Shown here one piece after another: positions 56,287 through 64,000 of a stretch of DNA of 64,000 nt. Source of the stretch: Azonexus sp. (lineage in GTDB: Bacteria; Pseudomonadota; Gammaproteobacteria; Burkholderiales; Rhodocyclaceae); NCBI GenBank assembly GCA_030696345.1, contig JAUYSK010000016.1, positions 186,001-250,000 of the forward strand, read 5' to 3'. A program made the translations under genes and the position numbers. The notes under the pieces were generated by a model, which saw only the letters and a program-made list of their open reading frames with translations, ran no database searches and had not been told where the DNA came from. Numbering within the stretch: position 1 is the stretch's first letter; every line of letters begins with the position of its first letter.

Positions 56287-57459
56287 ATGAACATACCCAG
56301 CCTCGACTTTGGCCTCGGCGAAGATATCAACCTGCTGCGCGATGCGGTGAAGGCTTTTGCCGACGCCGAAATCGCGCCGCGCGCTGCGGAAGTGGACCGC
56401 CTCAATGAATTTCCGGCCGACCTCTGGAAGAAATTCGGCGACATGGGCCTGCTCGGCATGACCGCCAGTGAGGAATACGGTGGGACCGGCATGGGTTATC
56501 TGGCGCACATCGTCGCGCTGGAAGAAATCTCGCGCGCCTCGGCCTCGATCGGGCTGTCCTACGGTGCACACTCGAATTTGTGTGTGAACCAGATCCGCCG
56601 CAACGGCACCGAGGCCCAGCGCCAGAAGTACCTGCCCAAGCTGATTTCCGGCGACCATGTCGGCGCGCTGGCCATGTCCGAGCCCAATGCCGGTTCCGAC
56701 GTTGTCTCGATGAAGCTGAAAGCCGAGAAGAAGGGCGACCGCTACGTCCTCAACGGTTCCAAGATGTGGATTACCAATGGCGGTGATGCCGACACGCTGG
56801 TCGTTTACGCCAAGACCGACCTCAACGCTGGTGCCAAGGGGATGACCGCTTTCATCGTCGAAAAGGGGATGAAAGGTTTCAGCCACGGCACCCACCTCGA
56901 CAAGCTGGGCATGCGCGGCTCGAACACCTTCCCGCTGTTCTTCGACGATTGTGAAGTGCCGGAAGAAAACGTCCTCGGCGGCGTCGGCCAAGGCACCAGG
57001 GTGCTGATGTCCGGCCTTGACTACGAACGCGCCGTTCTGTGCGGTGGACCGCTCGGCATCATGGCCGCCTGCATGGATGTCGTCGTGCCTTTCCTGCATG
57101 AGCGCAAGCAGTTCGGCCAGGCCATCGGTGAATTCCAGCTGATGCAGGGCAAGGTTGCCGACATGTATTCGACCTGGATGGCCAATCGCGCTTATGTCTA
57201 CGCCGTCGGCCGCGCCTGCGACGCCACCGACCATTCGCGCACGCTGCGCAAGGATGCGGCCGGCGCCATTCTCTATTCCGCCGAAAAGGCCACCTGGATG
57301 GCCGGGGAGGCGATCCAGACGCTGGGTGGCGTCGGCTACACCAACGAGTATCCGGTCGGCCGCCTGTGGCGTGATGCCAAGCTCTATGAGATCGGGGCAG
57401 GCACCTCGGAAATCCGTAGAATGCTGATTGGTCGCGAACTCTTCGCAGAAACCGCCTAA
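56287..57459 (+). CDS. liuA: Isovaleryl-CoA dehydrogenase
   Basis: The 390-residue flavoprotein oxidises isovaleryl-CoA to 3-methylcrotonyl-CoA. Landmarks are [68 protein letters not shown], and the catalytic Glu in GLDYERAVL, the helix-G position characteristic of [23 protein letters not shown] and [18 protein letters not shown] follow. It is the second gene after the operator, with a GGAGAC ribosome site. The methylcrotonyl-CoA carboxylase gene at the right edge uses its product. Confidence 0.94.
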   Translation: MNIPSLDFGLGEDINLLRDAVKAFADAEIAPRAAEVDRLNEFPADLWKKFGDMGLLGMTASEEYGGTGMGYLAHIVALEEISRASASIGLSYGAHSNLCVNQIRRNGTEAQRQKYLPKLISGDHVGALAMSEPNAGSDVVSMKLKAEKKGDRYVLNGSKMWITNGGDADTLVVYAKTDLNAGAKGMTAFIVEKGMKGFSHGTHLDKLGMRGSNTFPLFFDDCEVPEENVLGGVGQGTRVLMSGLDYERAVLCGGPLGIMAACMDVVVPFLHERKQFGQAIGEFQLMQGKVADMYSTWMANRAYVYAVGRACDATDHSRTLRKDAAGAILYSAEKATWMAGEAIQTLGGVGYTNEYPVGRLWRDAKLYEIGAGTSEIRRMLIGRELFAETA

Positions 57460-57513
57460 CAAGCTCCTGCCGGTGTCCCCGGACGGGGGCACCGTAAAAT
57501 GGAGCCAAACAGC

Positions 57514-58662
57514 ATGCCCGTTACCTTACGTACCCTCACCACCAACGATACCGAAGCCCTGGAGCAGGTTCGCCAGTACTTCCGCAATTACGCGGCCTGG
57601 CTGGGTGTCGATTTGTCGTACCAGAATTTTGATCAGGAAATGGCCTCCCTGCCCGGTGCCTATGTCGCCCCTCAGGGCCGACTGATCTTTGCCGAAGTCG
57701 ATGGCCGTCCGGCTGGTTGCGTCGGCATTCGCCCACTGCCGGACAGCGATGGCGTTTGCGAAATGAAACGCCTCTATGTCGCACCGGAAGAGCGCGGCCA
57801 TGGTGTTGGCGCCACGCTCGCCCTGGCGGCAATCAAAACCGCCAAGGAAATCGGTTTCCGCAAGCTGATGATCGACACGCTGCCCAACATGCGGATGGCC
57901 GTGAAGCTCTACCGCGAACTCGGCTTTACCGAAGCGCCGAACTATTACCAGACACCGATCGAAGGCACGATGTTCCTCGCCCTCGACCTCGAAAACTGGT
58001 CGGAAGAGGAAATCCGCAGCGAGAACCTGTCGCACCTGTTCGACTTCAACCGCGCCTGGGCCGGCCAGATGCAGGCGGTTGACCCCAACTATTTCGACAA
58101 GCTGTCCCAGTTGCAGACCCCGGAGTTCCTCTGGATCGGCTGCTCCGACTCTCGCGTCCCAGCCAACCAGATCGTCGGCCTGCTGCCGGGCGAGGTTTTC
58201 GTCCACCGCAACGTCGCCAATGTCGTCGTCCATACCGACCTCAACTGCCTGTCGGTCATCCAGTACGCAGTGGATGTCTTGAAGGTGAAGCACATCATGG
58301 TCGTCGGCCATTACGGCTGTGGTGGTGTGCAGGCTGCGCTGAACCGGACCCGCGTCGGCGTCGTCGATCTCTGGTTGCGTCACGTTCATGACGTGCATAA
58401 CAAGCACCTGGCCAACATCGACAGCCTGCCGGAAGCCCAGCGCCACGACCGCCTGTGCGAACTGAATGTGCTGGAACAGGTGGTCAATGTCTGCCACAAC
58501 CCGGTCGTCCAGGATGCCTGGACCCGTGGCCAGCAACTGACCGTCCATGGCTGGATCTACGGCCTGAAGGACGGCCTGATTCACGACCTCGGCATCACCG
58601 TCGACCACCCTCAGGATTTGCCTTTCCGTTACGACGCCGCATTGAAGGCGCTCGACGCCTGA
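57514..58662 (+). CDS. GNAT acetyltransferase fused to a beta-carbonic anhydrase
   Basis: The ATG at 57514 has GGAG nine bases away; an in-frame ATG at 57499 is possible. The 382-residue protein has a GNAT domain (about residues 1-160) with the acetyl-CoA loop RGHGVG (94-99), MKRLYVAPEE and NMRMAVKLYRELGF. A complete beta-carbonic anhydrase follows (about 170-380). Its zinc ligands are Cys210, His266 and Cys269 (in CSDSR and HYGCGG), with the Asp212-Arg214 dyad. HRNVANVV and HGWIYGLKDGLIHDL are also typical. Both halves look catalytically intact. It lies between liuA and a thiolase, in an operon that also encodes a bicarbonate-using carboxylase. Confidence 0.92.
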   Translation: MPVTLRTLTTNDTEALEQVRQYFRNYAAWLGVDLSYQNFDQEMASLPGAYVAPQGRLIFAEVDGRPAGCVGIRPLPDSDGVCEMKRLYVAPEERGHGVGATLALAAIKTAKEIGFRKLMIDTLPNMRMAVKLYRELGFTEAPNYYQTPIEGTMFLALDLENWSEEEIRSENLSHLFDFNRAWAGQMQAVDPNYFDKLSQLQTPEFLWIGCSDSRVPANQIVGLLPGEVFVHRNVANVVVHTDLNCLSVIQYAVDVLKVKHIMVVGHYGCGGVQAALNRTRVGVVDLWLRHVHDVHNKHLANIDSLPEAQRHDRLCELNVLEQVVNVCHNPVVQDAWTRGQQLTVHGWIYGLKDGLIHDLGITVDHPQDLPFRYDAALKALDA

Positions 58663-58692
58663 ATTCATAACAACCGCTAAGGAGAAAACAGC

Positions 58693-59883
58693 ATGAATGA
58701 CCCGATCGTTATCGTTTCCGCCGCCCGAACCGCCATGGGCAGCTTCCAGGGTGGCTTTGCCGGCCTGACCGCCGCCAACCTCGGCGCCGTTGCCATCAAG
58801 GCCGCCGTCGAGCGCGCCGGCATCGACGCCAACCTGATCGAAGAAGTACTCATGGGCTGCGTGCTGCAAGCCGGCCAGGGCCAGGCGCCGGCCCGCCAGG
58901 CGGCGTTGCAGGCCGGCCTGCCGCTCTCCGCCGGTTGCGCCACCATTCACAAGGTCTGCGGCTCGGCCATGAAGGCAACCATGCTGGGTCACGACGGCAT
59001 CCTCGCCGGTTCCTACGGCGCCGCCGTGGTCGGCGGCATGGAGTCGATGACCAATGCCCCCTACCTGCTGCCCAAGGCCCGCGGTGGATATCGCCTTGGC
59101 CACGGCCAGATTTTTGACCACATGTTCATGGATGGTCTCGAAGATGCCTACAGCAAGGAAACCCGCGGCCGCCTGATGGGTACGTTTGCCGAAGAGTGTG
59201 CGACCACTTATGGTTTCACCCGCGAAGCGCAGGACGAATTCGCCATCCGCTCGACCACCCGCGCCAAGGCCGCCAGTGATGATGGCTCCTTCGCTTGGGA
59301 AATCGCCCCGACCACGGTCGCCGGCCGCAAGGGCGATGTCGTGATTGACAAGGATGAAGGCCCCTTCGCTGTCAATATCGACAAGATTCCCAGCCTGAAA
59401 CCAGCTTTCAAGAAGGATGGCACAGTCACCCCGGCCAACTCCTCGTCGATTTCCGACGGTGCTGCCGCCATGGTTCTGATGCGCGAATCGCAGGCGGCCA
59501 GGCTTGGCCTGCAGCCGATTGCCCGCATCGTTGGCCACACGACGCACGCCGGCGTACCGGCCCTCTTCCCGTCAGCCCCGGTTGGCGCCATGCAGAAATT
59601 GTTTGCCAAGACCGGCTGGACTGCCGAATCGGTCGATCTGTACGAGATCAACGAAGCCTTTGCCGTTGTCACCATGGCCTCGCTGCACGACCTCAAGCTC
59701 GACCCGGCCAAGGTCAATATCCACGGCGGCGCCTGCGCACTGGGCCACCCGATTGGTGCTTCCGGCGCCCGTATCGTTGTCACGCTGCTCGGCGCACTGA
59801 AGAAATACGGCAAGAAACGCGGCGTGGCTTCCCTGTGCATCGGTGGCGGCGAAGCAACTGCCCTCGCGGTGGAAATGCTGTAA
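58693..59883 (+). CDS. Acetyl-CoA C-acetyltransferase (thiolase)
   Basis: The 396-residue thiolase has the acylated Cys in TIHKVCGSAMKATMLG, the substrate-binding AEECATTYGFTREAQDEFAI, ELYEINEAFAVV-type segment VDLYEINEAFAVVTMA, the NIHGGACALGHPIGASGARI His block, and SLCIGGGEATALAVE carrying the second active-site Cys. In leucine breakdown it would split acetoacetyl-CoA to two acetyl-CoA; in reverse it could supply PHA precursors for PhaC. AAGGAGAA precedes the ATG. Confidence 0.92.
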   Translation: MNDPIVIVSAARTAMGSFQGGFAGLTAANLGAVAIKAAVERAGIDANLIEEVLMGCVLQAGQGQAPARQAALQAGLPLSAGCATIHKVCGSAMKATMLGHDGILAGSYGAAVVGGMESMTNAPYLLPKARGGYRLGHGQIFDHMFMDGLEDAYSKETRGRLMGTFAEECATTYGFTREAQDEFAIRSTTRAKAASDDGSFAWEIAPTTVAGRKGDVVIDKDEGPFAVNIDKIPSLKPAFKKDGTVTPANSSSISDGAAAMVLMRESQAARLGLQPIARIVGHTTHAGVPALFPSAPVGAMQKLFAKTGWTAESVDLYEINEAFAVVTMASLHDLKLDPAKVNIHGGACALGHPIGASGARIVVTLLGALKKYGKKRGVASLCIGGGEATALAVEML

Positions 59884-60786
59884 GTGCCTCAGGCTGGGTC
59901 GATTACCTATCTGAAACTGATCGGAACCATGTTCATGTGGGGTGGAACCTGGATTGCTGGACGCATCGTGGCGCAGGAAGTCCCTGCCCCGCTGGCTGTT
60001 CCTGCCATCCGTTTCCTGCTCGCCGGACTGGTTCTGGCCGGCGTTGCGCTGGCCAGCGAAGGACGCATCCCGCGCCCTGAAACCGCCAGTGAATGGGGTA
60101 TCGTCACCGGCCTGGCAATGACGGGGATTTTCATTTACGCCCTGTGCTTTTTTTATGGGCTGAAACACATTACTGCCGGACGCGGCGCCCTTGTTGTCGC
60201 ACTCAACCCGGTGCTGGTTGCCCTCGGCGCCTGGCTTCTCGGCCAGGAACGGATGAACCCGGTCAAACTGGCCGGAGTCGCCATCGCAACGCTCGGCTGC
60301 CTGACCGTGATCGGCAACGGCAACCCGCTTGCCCTGCTGCACGGTGAAGTCGGCATCGGTGAATGGCTGATCCTTGGCTGCGCGTTGTGCTGGACGGCCT
60401 ATACCTTCATCGGCCGGCAGGCGACCAAGACCCTGAGCCCGCTGGCGGCGACGCTGTGGGCCAGCCTGATCGGCGCCGGATTGATCGGCTTCGCCGCCCT
60501 CGTTCAGGGGGGAACCGACTTCGCTGCCTGGTCGTGGCGCGTCTGGGCCAGCGTCATTTTTCTGGCCGTCGGTGGCACGGCACTGGCCTTTACCTGGTTT
60601 GCCGATGGCGTCCGCCGCATCGGCGCGGCCAAGGCTTCCGTTTTCGTCAATCTGGTCCCGGTGTTCGCGGTCCTGCAGGCCGCCGTCCTGCTCGACGAAC
60701 ACCTCGGCCTGGCCGTCCTCGGCGGAGGCCTGCTGGTCATCGCCGGCGTCTGGCTCACCACTCATTTTTCGGAGAGAACAGCATGA
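59884..60786 (+). CDS. EamA/DMT-family transporter
   Basis: The 300-residue membrane protein shows about ten hydrophobic helices in two EamA repeats (about residues 10-145 and 155-295). LKLIGTMFMWGGTWIAGRIV begins the first repeat and GEWLILGCALCWTAYTFIGR the second. The GTG start at 59884 abuts the thiolase stop, and no other start fits better. It overlaps the downstream acyl-CoA dehydrogenase by ATGA. DMT exporters move amino acids and other metabolites, so efflux of a branched-chain compound is possible but unproven. Confidence 0.85.
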   Translation: MPQAGSITYLKLIGTMFMWGGTWIAGRIVAQEVPAPLAVPAIRFLLAGLVLAGVALASEGRIPRPETASEWGIVTGLAMTGIFIYALCFFYGLKHITAGRGALVVALNPVLVALGAWLLGQERMNPVKLAGVAIATLGCLTVIGNGNPLALLHGEVGIGEWLILGCALCWTAYTFIGRQATKTLSPLAATLWASLIGAGLIGFAALVQGGTDFAAWSWRVWASVIFLAVGGTALAFTWFADGVRRIGAAKASVFVNLVPVFAVLQAAVLLDEHLGLAVLGGGLLVIAGVWLTTHFSERTA

Positions 60787-61916
60787 TTTTGACTAGCGAA
60801 CAAGAAATGATCCGCGACACCATGCGCGCCTTCGCGCAGGAACGCCTCGCCCCCTTCGCTGCCGATTGGGACAAGAACCACACCTTCCCGGCTGAAGCCC
60901 TGAAGGAACTCGGCGAACTGGGCGCCATGGGCATGGTGGTGCCCGACGAATGGGGCGGTGCCGGCATGGATTACATGTCGCTGGTACTGACGCTGGAAGA
61001 AATCGCCGCCGGCGACGGCGCAACTTCGACCATCGTCTCGGTCCAGAATTCGCTGGCCTGCGGCATCCCGAATCGCTACGGCAGCGACGCGCAAAAGGAA
61101 GAATGGCTGAAGCCGCTCGCCCGCGGCGAAAAGCTTGGCTGTTTCTGCCTGACCGAACCGCACACCGGCTCGGATGCCTCGGCCATCACCACCCGCGCCG
61201 ACCGTGACGGTGACCATTTCATCCTCAATGGCGTCAAGCATTACATCACCACCGGCAAACATGCCGATGTCGCCATCGTCTTCGCCGTGACCGACAAGGC
61301 CGCCGGCAAGAAGGGCATTTCCTGCTTCCTGGTGCCGACCGCTACACCCGGCTATACCGTCGCCCGCATCGAGCAGAAGATGGGGCAGCATGCCTCCGAC
61401 ACCGCACAGATCGTCTTCGACAACTGCCGCGTGCCGTCCTCCGCGCTGCTCGGCAAAGAAGGCGAAGGCTACAAGATCGCCCTCTCCAACCTCGAAGCCG
61501 GACGTATCGGCATTGCTGCCCAATCGGTCGGCATGGCCCGCGCCGCGTTCGAAGCGGCCGTGGCCTATGCCAAGGAGCGCATCACTTTTGGTGTACCGAT
61601 CATCGACCACCAGGCCGTCAACTTCCGGCTGGCTGACATGGCCACCCAACTCGATGCCGCCCGCCTGATGGTGTGGCGCGCCGCGACGCTGAAGGACGCC
61701 GGCAAGCCCTGCCTGGTCGAAGCCTCGATGGCCAAGATGTTCGCCTCCGAGATGGCCGAAAAGGTCTGCTCGGCCGCCATCCAGATCCATGGCGGCTGCG
61801 GCTACACCGACGAAACATCGGTCGAGCGCATCTTCCGCGACGTCCGCATCACCCAAATCTACGAAGGCGCCAACGACATCCAGCGGCTGGTGATCGGCCG
61901 CGCCATCGCAGCCTAA
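60783..61916 (+). CDS. Acyl-CoA dehydrogenase (short/branched-chain type)
   Basis: The frame is open from 60363, but the ATG at 60783 has GGAGAG upstream and overlaps the EamA stop, giving 377 residues. It has MVVPDEWGGAGMDYMSL, CFCLTEPHTGSDASAITTRA, YITTGKHADVAIVFAV and the C-terminal GGCGYTDETSVERIFRDVRI. The catalytic Glu is in ITQIYEGANDIQRL, the short-chain-dehydrogenase position, unlike the IVD position used by liuA. It probably oxidises 2-methylbutyryl-, isobutyryl- or butyryl-CoA. Confidence 0.92.
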   Translation: MILTSEQEMIRDTMRAFAQERLAPFAADWDKNHTFPAEALKELGELGAMGMVVPDEWGGAGMDYMSLVLTLEEIAAGDGATSTIVSVQNSLACGIPNRYGSDAQKEEWLKPLARGEKLGCFCLTEPHTGSDASAITTRADRDGDHFILNGVKHYITTGKHADVAIVFAVTDKAAGKKGISCFLVPTATPGYTVARIEQKMGQHASDTAQIVFDNCRVPSSALLGKEGEGYKIALSNLEAGRIGIAAQSVGMARAAFEAAVAYAKERITFGVPIIDHQAVNFRLADMATQLDAARLMVWRAATLKDAGKPCLVEASMAKMFASEMAEKVCSAAIQIHGGCGYTDETSVERIFRDVRITQIYEGANDIQRLVIGRAIAA

Positions 61917-61925
61917 TCAGCAATC

Positions 61926-61970
61926 CTGCGGTCGACCGGAAAAAAAGCCCAAAAACCAGGTCGACCGCAG
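61926..61970 (+). repeat. 12-bp perfect inverted repeat in the intergenic gap
   Basis: CTGCGGTCGACC (61926-61937) and GGTCGACCGCAG (61959-61970) form a perfect stem with a 21-base, A-rich loop. It fills the gap between the acyl-CoA dehydrogenase and the HCCA-isomerase-like gene. No U-tract follows, so it is probably an RNA stability or processing hairpin and not a terminator. Each arm contains the self-complementary GGTCGACC, so a pair of protein sites is also possible. Confidence 0.7.
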
Positions 61971-61986
61971 CACTCAGGAGACAAAC

Positions 61987-62625
61987 ATGAACGACAAAAC
62001 CCCAATCGATTTCTGGTTCGACTTTTCCAGCCCCTACGGCTACCTGTTGAGCGAAAAGATCGACGCCGTTGCCGCCAAGTATGGCCGCAAGGTGAAATGG
62101 CACCCAGTCCTGCTCGGTGTCATCTTTCAGGCGACCGGCTCTCGGCCGCCAGCCGATGGCGTCAGCAGCAAGGGCACCTACATGCTGCATGACTTCCACC
62201 GCTCAGCCCGGCACATGGGCATCGCCTACAACCCGCCCAGCCGCTTCCCGTTGCCAACACAGAACGCCGCCCGCGCCTACTACTGGCTACACGGCCAAGA
62301 TTGCGCGCTGGCCCGACAGTTTGCCCATGCCGTTTATCGCGGCTTCTTTGTCGACGATCTGGATGTTTCCTCGCCAGCAGTCATCCTTGAAATTGCCTCG
62401 AAACTGGGCGTAGACCGCGCCCTGAAAGAAGTCCCCTTGGGGGGCAGCACTCTCGAAACCGCCCTGCAAAGCCCGGAAATCAAGGCCAGGCTCAAGGAGC
62501 AGTGCGAAACGGCCCTGAAGGCAGGCGTCTTCGGCTCACCGCACGTCATCATCGACGGCGAAGCCTTCTTCGGCGCCGACCGGCTGCCGCAAATCGAACA
62601 CTGGCTGGAAACCGGCGGTTTCTGA
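61987..62625 (+). CDS. DsbA-family / 2-hydroxychromene-2-carboxylate isomerase-like protein
   Basis: The 212-residue protein has the kappa-class-GST-like fold of HCCA isomerases ([87 protein letters not shown]). It lacks a CxxC and a signal peptide, so it is not a periplasmic oxidoreductase. The family includes glutathione-dependent isomerases of aromatic breakdown and others of unknown role. It is probably co-transcribed with liu genes. AGGAGACA precedes the ATG. Confidence 0.82.
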   Translation: MNDKTPIDFWFDFSSPYGYLLSEKIDAVAAKYGRKVKWHPVLLGVIFQATGSRPPADGVSSKGTYMLHDFHRSARHMGIAYNPPSRFPLPTQNAARAYYWLHGQDCALARQFAHAVYRGFFVDDLDVSSPAVILEIASKLGVDRALKEVPLGGSTLETALQSPEIKARLKEQCETALKAGVFGSPHVIIDGEAFFGADRLPQIEHWLETGGF

Positions 62626-62639
62626 GGCCAGGACAACAC

Positions 62640-63239
62640 ATGAAACGAATCTGCGTCTTCTGCGGCTCAAATGCCGGTCACGATCCAGGCTACCGCGCCG
62701 AAGCCGAAGCGCTCGGCCGCCTGCTGGCTGCGCGCGGCATCGAACTGGTTTATGGCGCCGGCAACATCGGGTTGATGGGCGCCGTCGCCGATGCCTGCCT
62801 GGAAGCGGGCGGCACGGTCATCGGCGTCATCCCGGAAGCGCTGATGGGCAAGGAAGTTGCCGGCCGCCACGTCGACCACCGTGCACTAACCCGACTTGAA
62901 GTAGTTGATTCGATGCACACCCGCAAGGCACGGATGGCCGAACTGGCCGATGGTTTTATCGCCCTGCCCGGCGGCTTTGGCACCTTCGAGGAATTCTGCG
63001 AAGTCCTGACTTGGGGCCAGCTCGGGTTCCACGTGAAACCGATGGGCCTGCTCAATGTGCAAGGCTTCTACGACCCTCTGCTGGCTCTGTTCGATCACGC
63101 CGTTGGCGAAGGGTTCCTGCGCGCCCAGAACCGGGCGATGGTGCTGGCGGAAACGGATATCGAATGCCTGCTCGACGCGATGGCCACCTACCGGCCAGAA
63201 CCGGTCAGCAAGTGGCTGAAAGAAGAAAAGGAACTGTAG
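62640..63239 (+). CDS. LOG-family Rossmann-fold protein (cytokinin riboside phosphoribohydrolase-like)
   Basis: The ATG at 62640 gives 199 residues; the longer frame from 62502 overlaps the previous gene. Motifs are [60 protein letters not shown] and the family signature [19 protein letters not shown] enzymes hydrolyse nucleoside 5'-monophosphates to base and ribose phosphate, and many bacterial members have general nucleotide-salvage roles. It belongs to the liu row by position only. Confidence 0.88.
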   Translation: MKRICVFCGSNAGHDPGYRAEAEALGRLLAARGIELVYGAGNIGLMGAVADACLEAGGTVIGVIPEALMGKEVAGRHVDHRALTRLEVVDSMHTRKARMAELADGFIALPGGFGTFEEFCEVLTWGQLGFHVKPMGLLNVQGFYDPLLALFDHAVGEGFLRAQNRAMVLAETDIECLLDAMATYRPEPVSKWLKEEKEL

Positions 63240-63282
63240 CTGCCAGCAACGAGTACCCAGCGACTAATAAACAGGAAGAGAC

Positions 63283-64000
63283 ATGACCCAACTAAAAACA
63301 CAACTCAACTCGCGATCTGCTGATTTTCAAGCCAACGCAGCAGCCATGGAAACCGTGGTTGCCGATCTGCACGAGAAGGTCGAAAAAATTGCCCTCGGTG
63401 GCCCCGAGGCGGCCCGCCAGAAGCATCTGGCCCGTGGCAAGCTCCTGCCCCGCGAGCGAGTGAACGGCCTGCTTGATCCCGGTACGCCATTCCTGGAGAT
63501 CGGCCAGTTCGCCGCCTACGGCATGTATGGTGGTGATGTACCGGCCGCCTCGGTAATTGCCGGCATCGGTCGCGTCAATGGTGTCGAATGCATGGTCGTC
63601 GCCAACGACGCCACCGTGAAGGGCGGCACCTATTACCCACTGACCGTCAAGAAGCACCTGCGGGCTCAGGAAATCGCCCTGGAAAACCGGCTGCCCTGCG
63701 TCTATCTGGTCGATTCGGGCGGCGCCTTCCTGCCGATGCAGGACGAGGTTTTCCCGGACAAGGAACACTTCGGCCGCATCTTTTTCAACCAGGCCAATCT
63801 GTCGGCCCAAGGCATCCCGCAGATCGCCGCCGTGCTCGGTTCATGCACCGCGGGCGGCGCCTATGTGCCAGCCATGTGCGACGAGTCGATTATCGTCAAG
63901 AATCAGGGCACCATCTTTCTCGGTGGTCCGCCGCTGGTCAAGGCAGCAACCGGTGAAGTAGTGTCGGCTGAAGATCTCGGCGGCGCCGACGTACATACGC
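63283..64000 (+). CDS. liuB: Methylcrotonyl-CoA carboxylase carboxyltransferase (beta) subunit, 5' part
   Basis: The gene starts at ATG 63283 with AGGAAGAG upstream and runs off the right edge after 239 codons. The product shows [80 protein letters not shown] and [20 protein letters not shown]. These are acyl-CoA carboxylase beta-subunit features, and the GAFLPMQ variant is typical of methylcrotonyl-CoA carboxylase. It carboxylates 3-methylcrotonyl-CoA with biotin-bound CO2 from bicarbonate. Context after liuA makes MccB more likely than a propionyl-CoA enzyme. Confidence 0.9.
   Translation, partial: MTQLKTQLNSRSADFQANAAAMETVVADLHEKVEKIALGGPEAARQKHLARGKLLPRERVNGLLDPGTPFLEIGQFAAYGMYGGDVPAASVIAGIGRVNGVECMVVANDATVKGGTYYPLTVKKHLRAQEIALENRLPCVYLVDSGGAFLPMQDEVFPDKEHFGRIFFNQANLSAQGIPQIAAVLGSCTAGGAYVPAMCDESIIVKNQGTIFLGGPPLVKAATGEVVSAEDLGGADVHT

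Noticed and set aside
55930..57492. A 520-codon open frame on the minus strand across the thioesterase and liuA
   Set aside because: It is antisense to intact enzymes with ribosome sites and has no recognisable motif.
57526..59547. A 673-codon open frame on the minus strand across the GNAT-CA and thiolase genes
   Set aside because: The plus-strand frames encode well-recognised catalytic domains. The antisense frame shows no domain, and such frames are common in GC-rich genes.

Overview
The window comes from a GC-rich chromosome of a betaproteobacterium, most likely a Rhodocyclales relative (Dechloromonas/Azonexus-like). That assignment is an inference from gene families and layout: a SAM-II riboswitch before metXW, gatCAB beside mreBCD-mrdA-rodA-rlpA, ubiUVT, a class I PHA synthase and a liu leucine-degradation operon. 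No rRNA, tRNA, CRISPR array, insertion sequence or prophage was recognised. Nearly all of the DNA is coding, and many genes overlap by ATGA, GTGA or TGATG, so translational coupling is the rule.

Layout. (1) 1-10.5 kb, minus strand: a compact lipopolysaccharide/surface-glycan operon with a truncated O-antigen-ligase-like gene, an SGNH-like protein, three GT9 heptosyltransferase-family and three GT4 glycosyltransferases, a polysaccharide deacetylase and MsbA. (2) 10.5-17.3 kb: cobalamin genes cobC, cobS, cobT (behind a B12 riboswitch with a terminator), divergent cobU, and cobQ, with CopD-like and FUSC membrane proteins inside the cob run. (3) 17.3-21.1 kb: a TetR-HlyD-FtsX-ATPase export operon with a perfect palindromic operator. 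(4) 21.2-25.7 kb, plus strand: a second B12 riboswitch driving bluB, cbiB, cobD, btuF and a second BtuF-like protein without a signal peptide. Together these loci cover DMB synthesis, aminopropanol attachment and nucleotide-loop assembly. No corrin-ring genes are present. (5) 25.8-32.5 kb: a small secreted protein, a SCO protein, a periplasmic binding protein coupled to a GGDEF/degenerate-EAL protein, and convergently a PilZ-STAS protein coupled to a TonB-dependent receptor. The last four look like a c-di-GMP sensory module. (6) 32.5-35.7 kb: SAM-II riboswitch, metX, metW, ampG. (7) 35.7-43 kb: LETM1-like/YqjK/YqjE/YqjD envelope genes, exonuclease III, pyrE, and gatCAB with a lipoprotein gene between gatA and gatB. 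(8) 43-49.6 kb: the elongasome operon mreBCD-mrdA-rodA-rlpA. (9) 49.6-52.1 kb: ubiU-ubiV-ubiT for O2-independent ubiquinone synthesis, behind an FNR-type site at a class II position. (10) 52.2-55.2 kb: phaC and an MBL-fold hydrolase. (11) 55.3-64 kb: a LiuR-type regulator and a leucine/isovalerate catabolic operon (thioesterase, isovaleryl-CoA dehydrogenase, a GNAT-beta-carbonic anhydrase fusion, thiolase, EamA transporter, second acyl-CoA dehydrogenase, HCCA-isomerase-like protein, LOG-family protein, and the 5' part of the methylcrotonyl-CoA carboxylase beta-subunit gene).

Physiology suggested (inference): a facultatively respiring, PHA-storing Gram-negative that makes O2-dependent DMB (BluB) and also has O2-independent ubiquinone synthesis (UbiUVT), and uses branched-chain acyl-CoAs. 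The least ordinary parts are the acetyltransferase-carbonic anhydrase fusion next to a bicarbonate-using carboxylase, the c-di-GMP/TonB module, and a set of well-formed cis-regulatory elements (two B12 riboswitches, one SAM-II riboswitch, FNR, LiuR and TetR sites).
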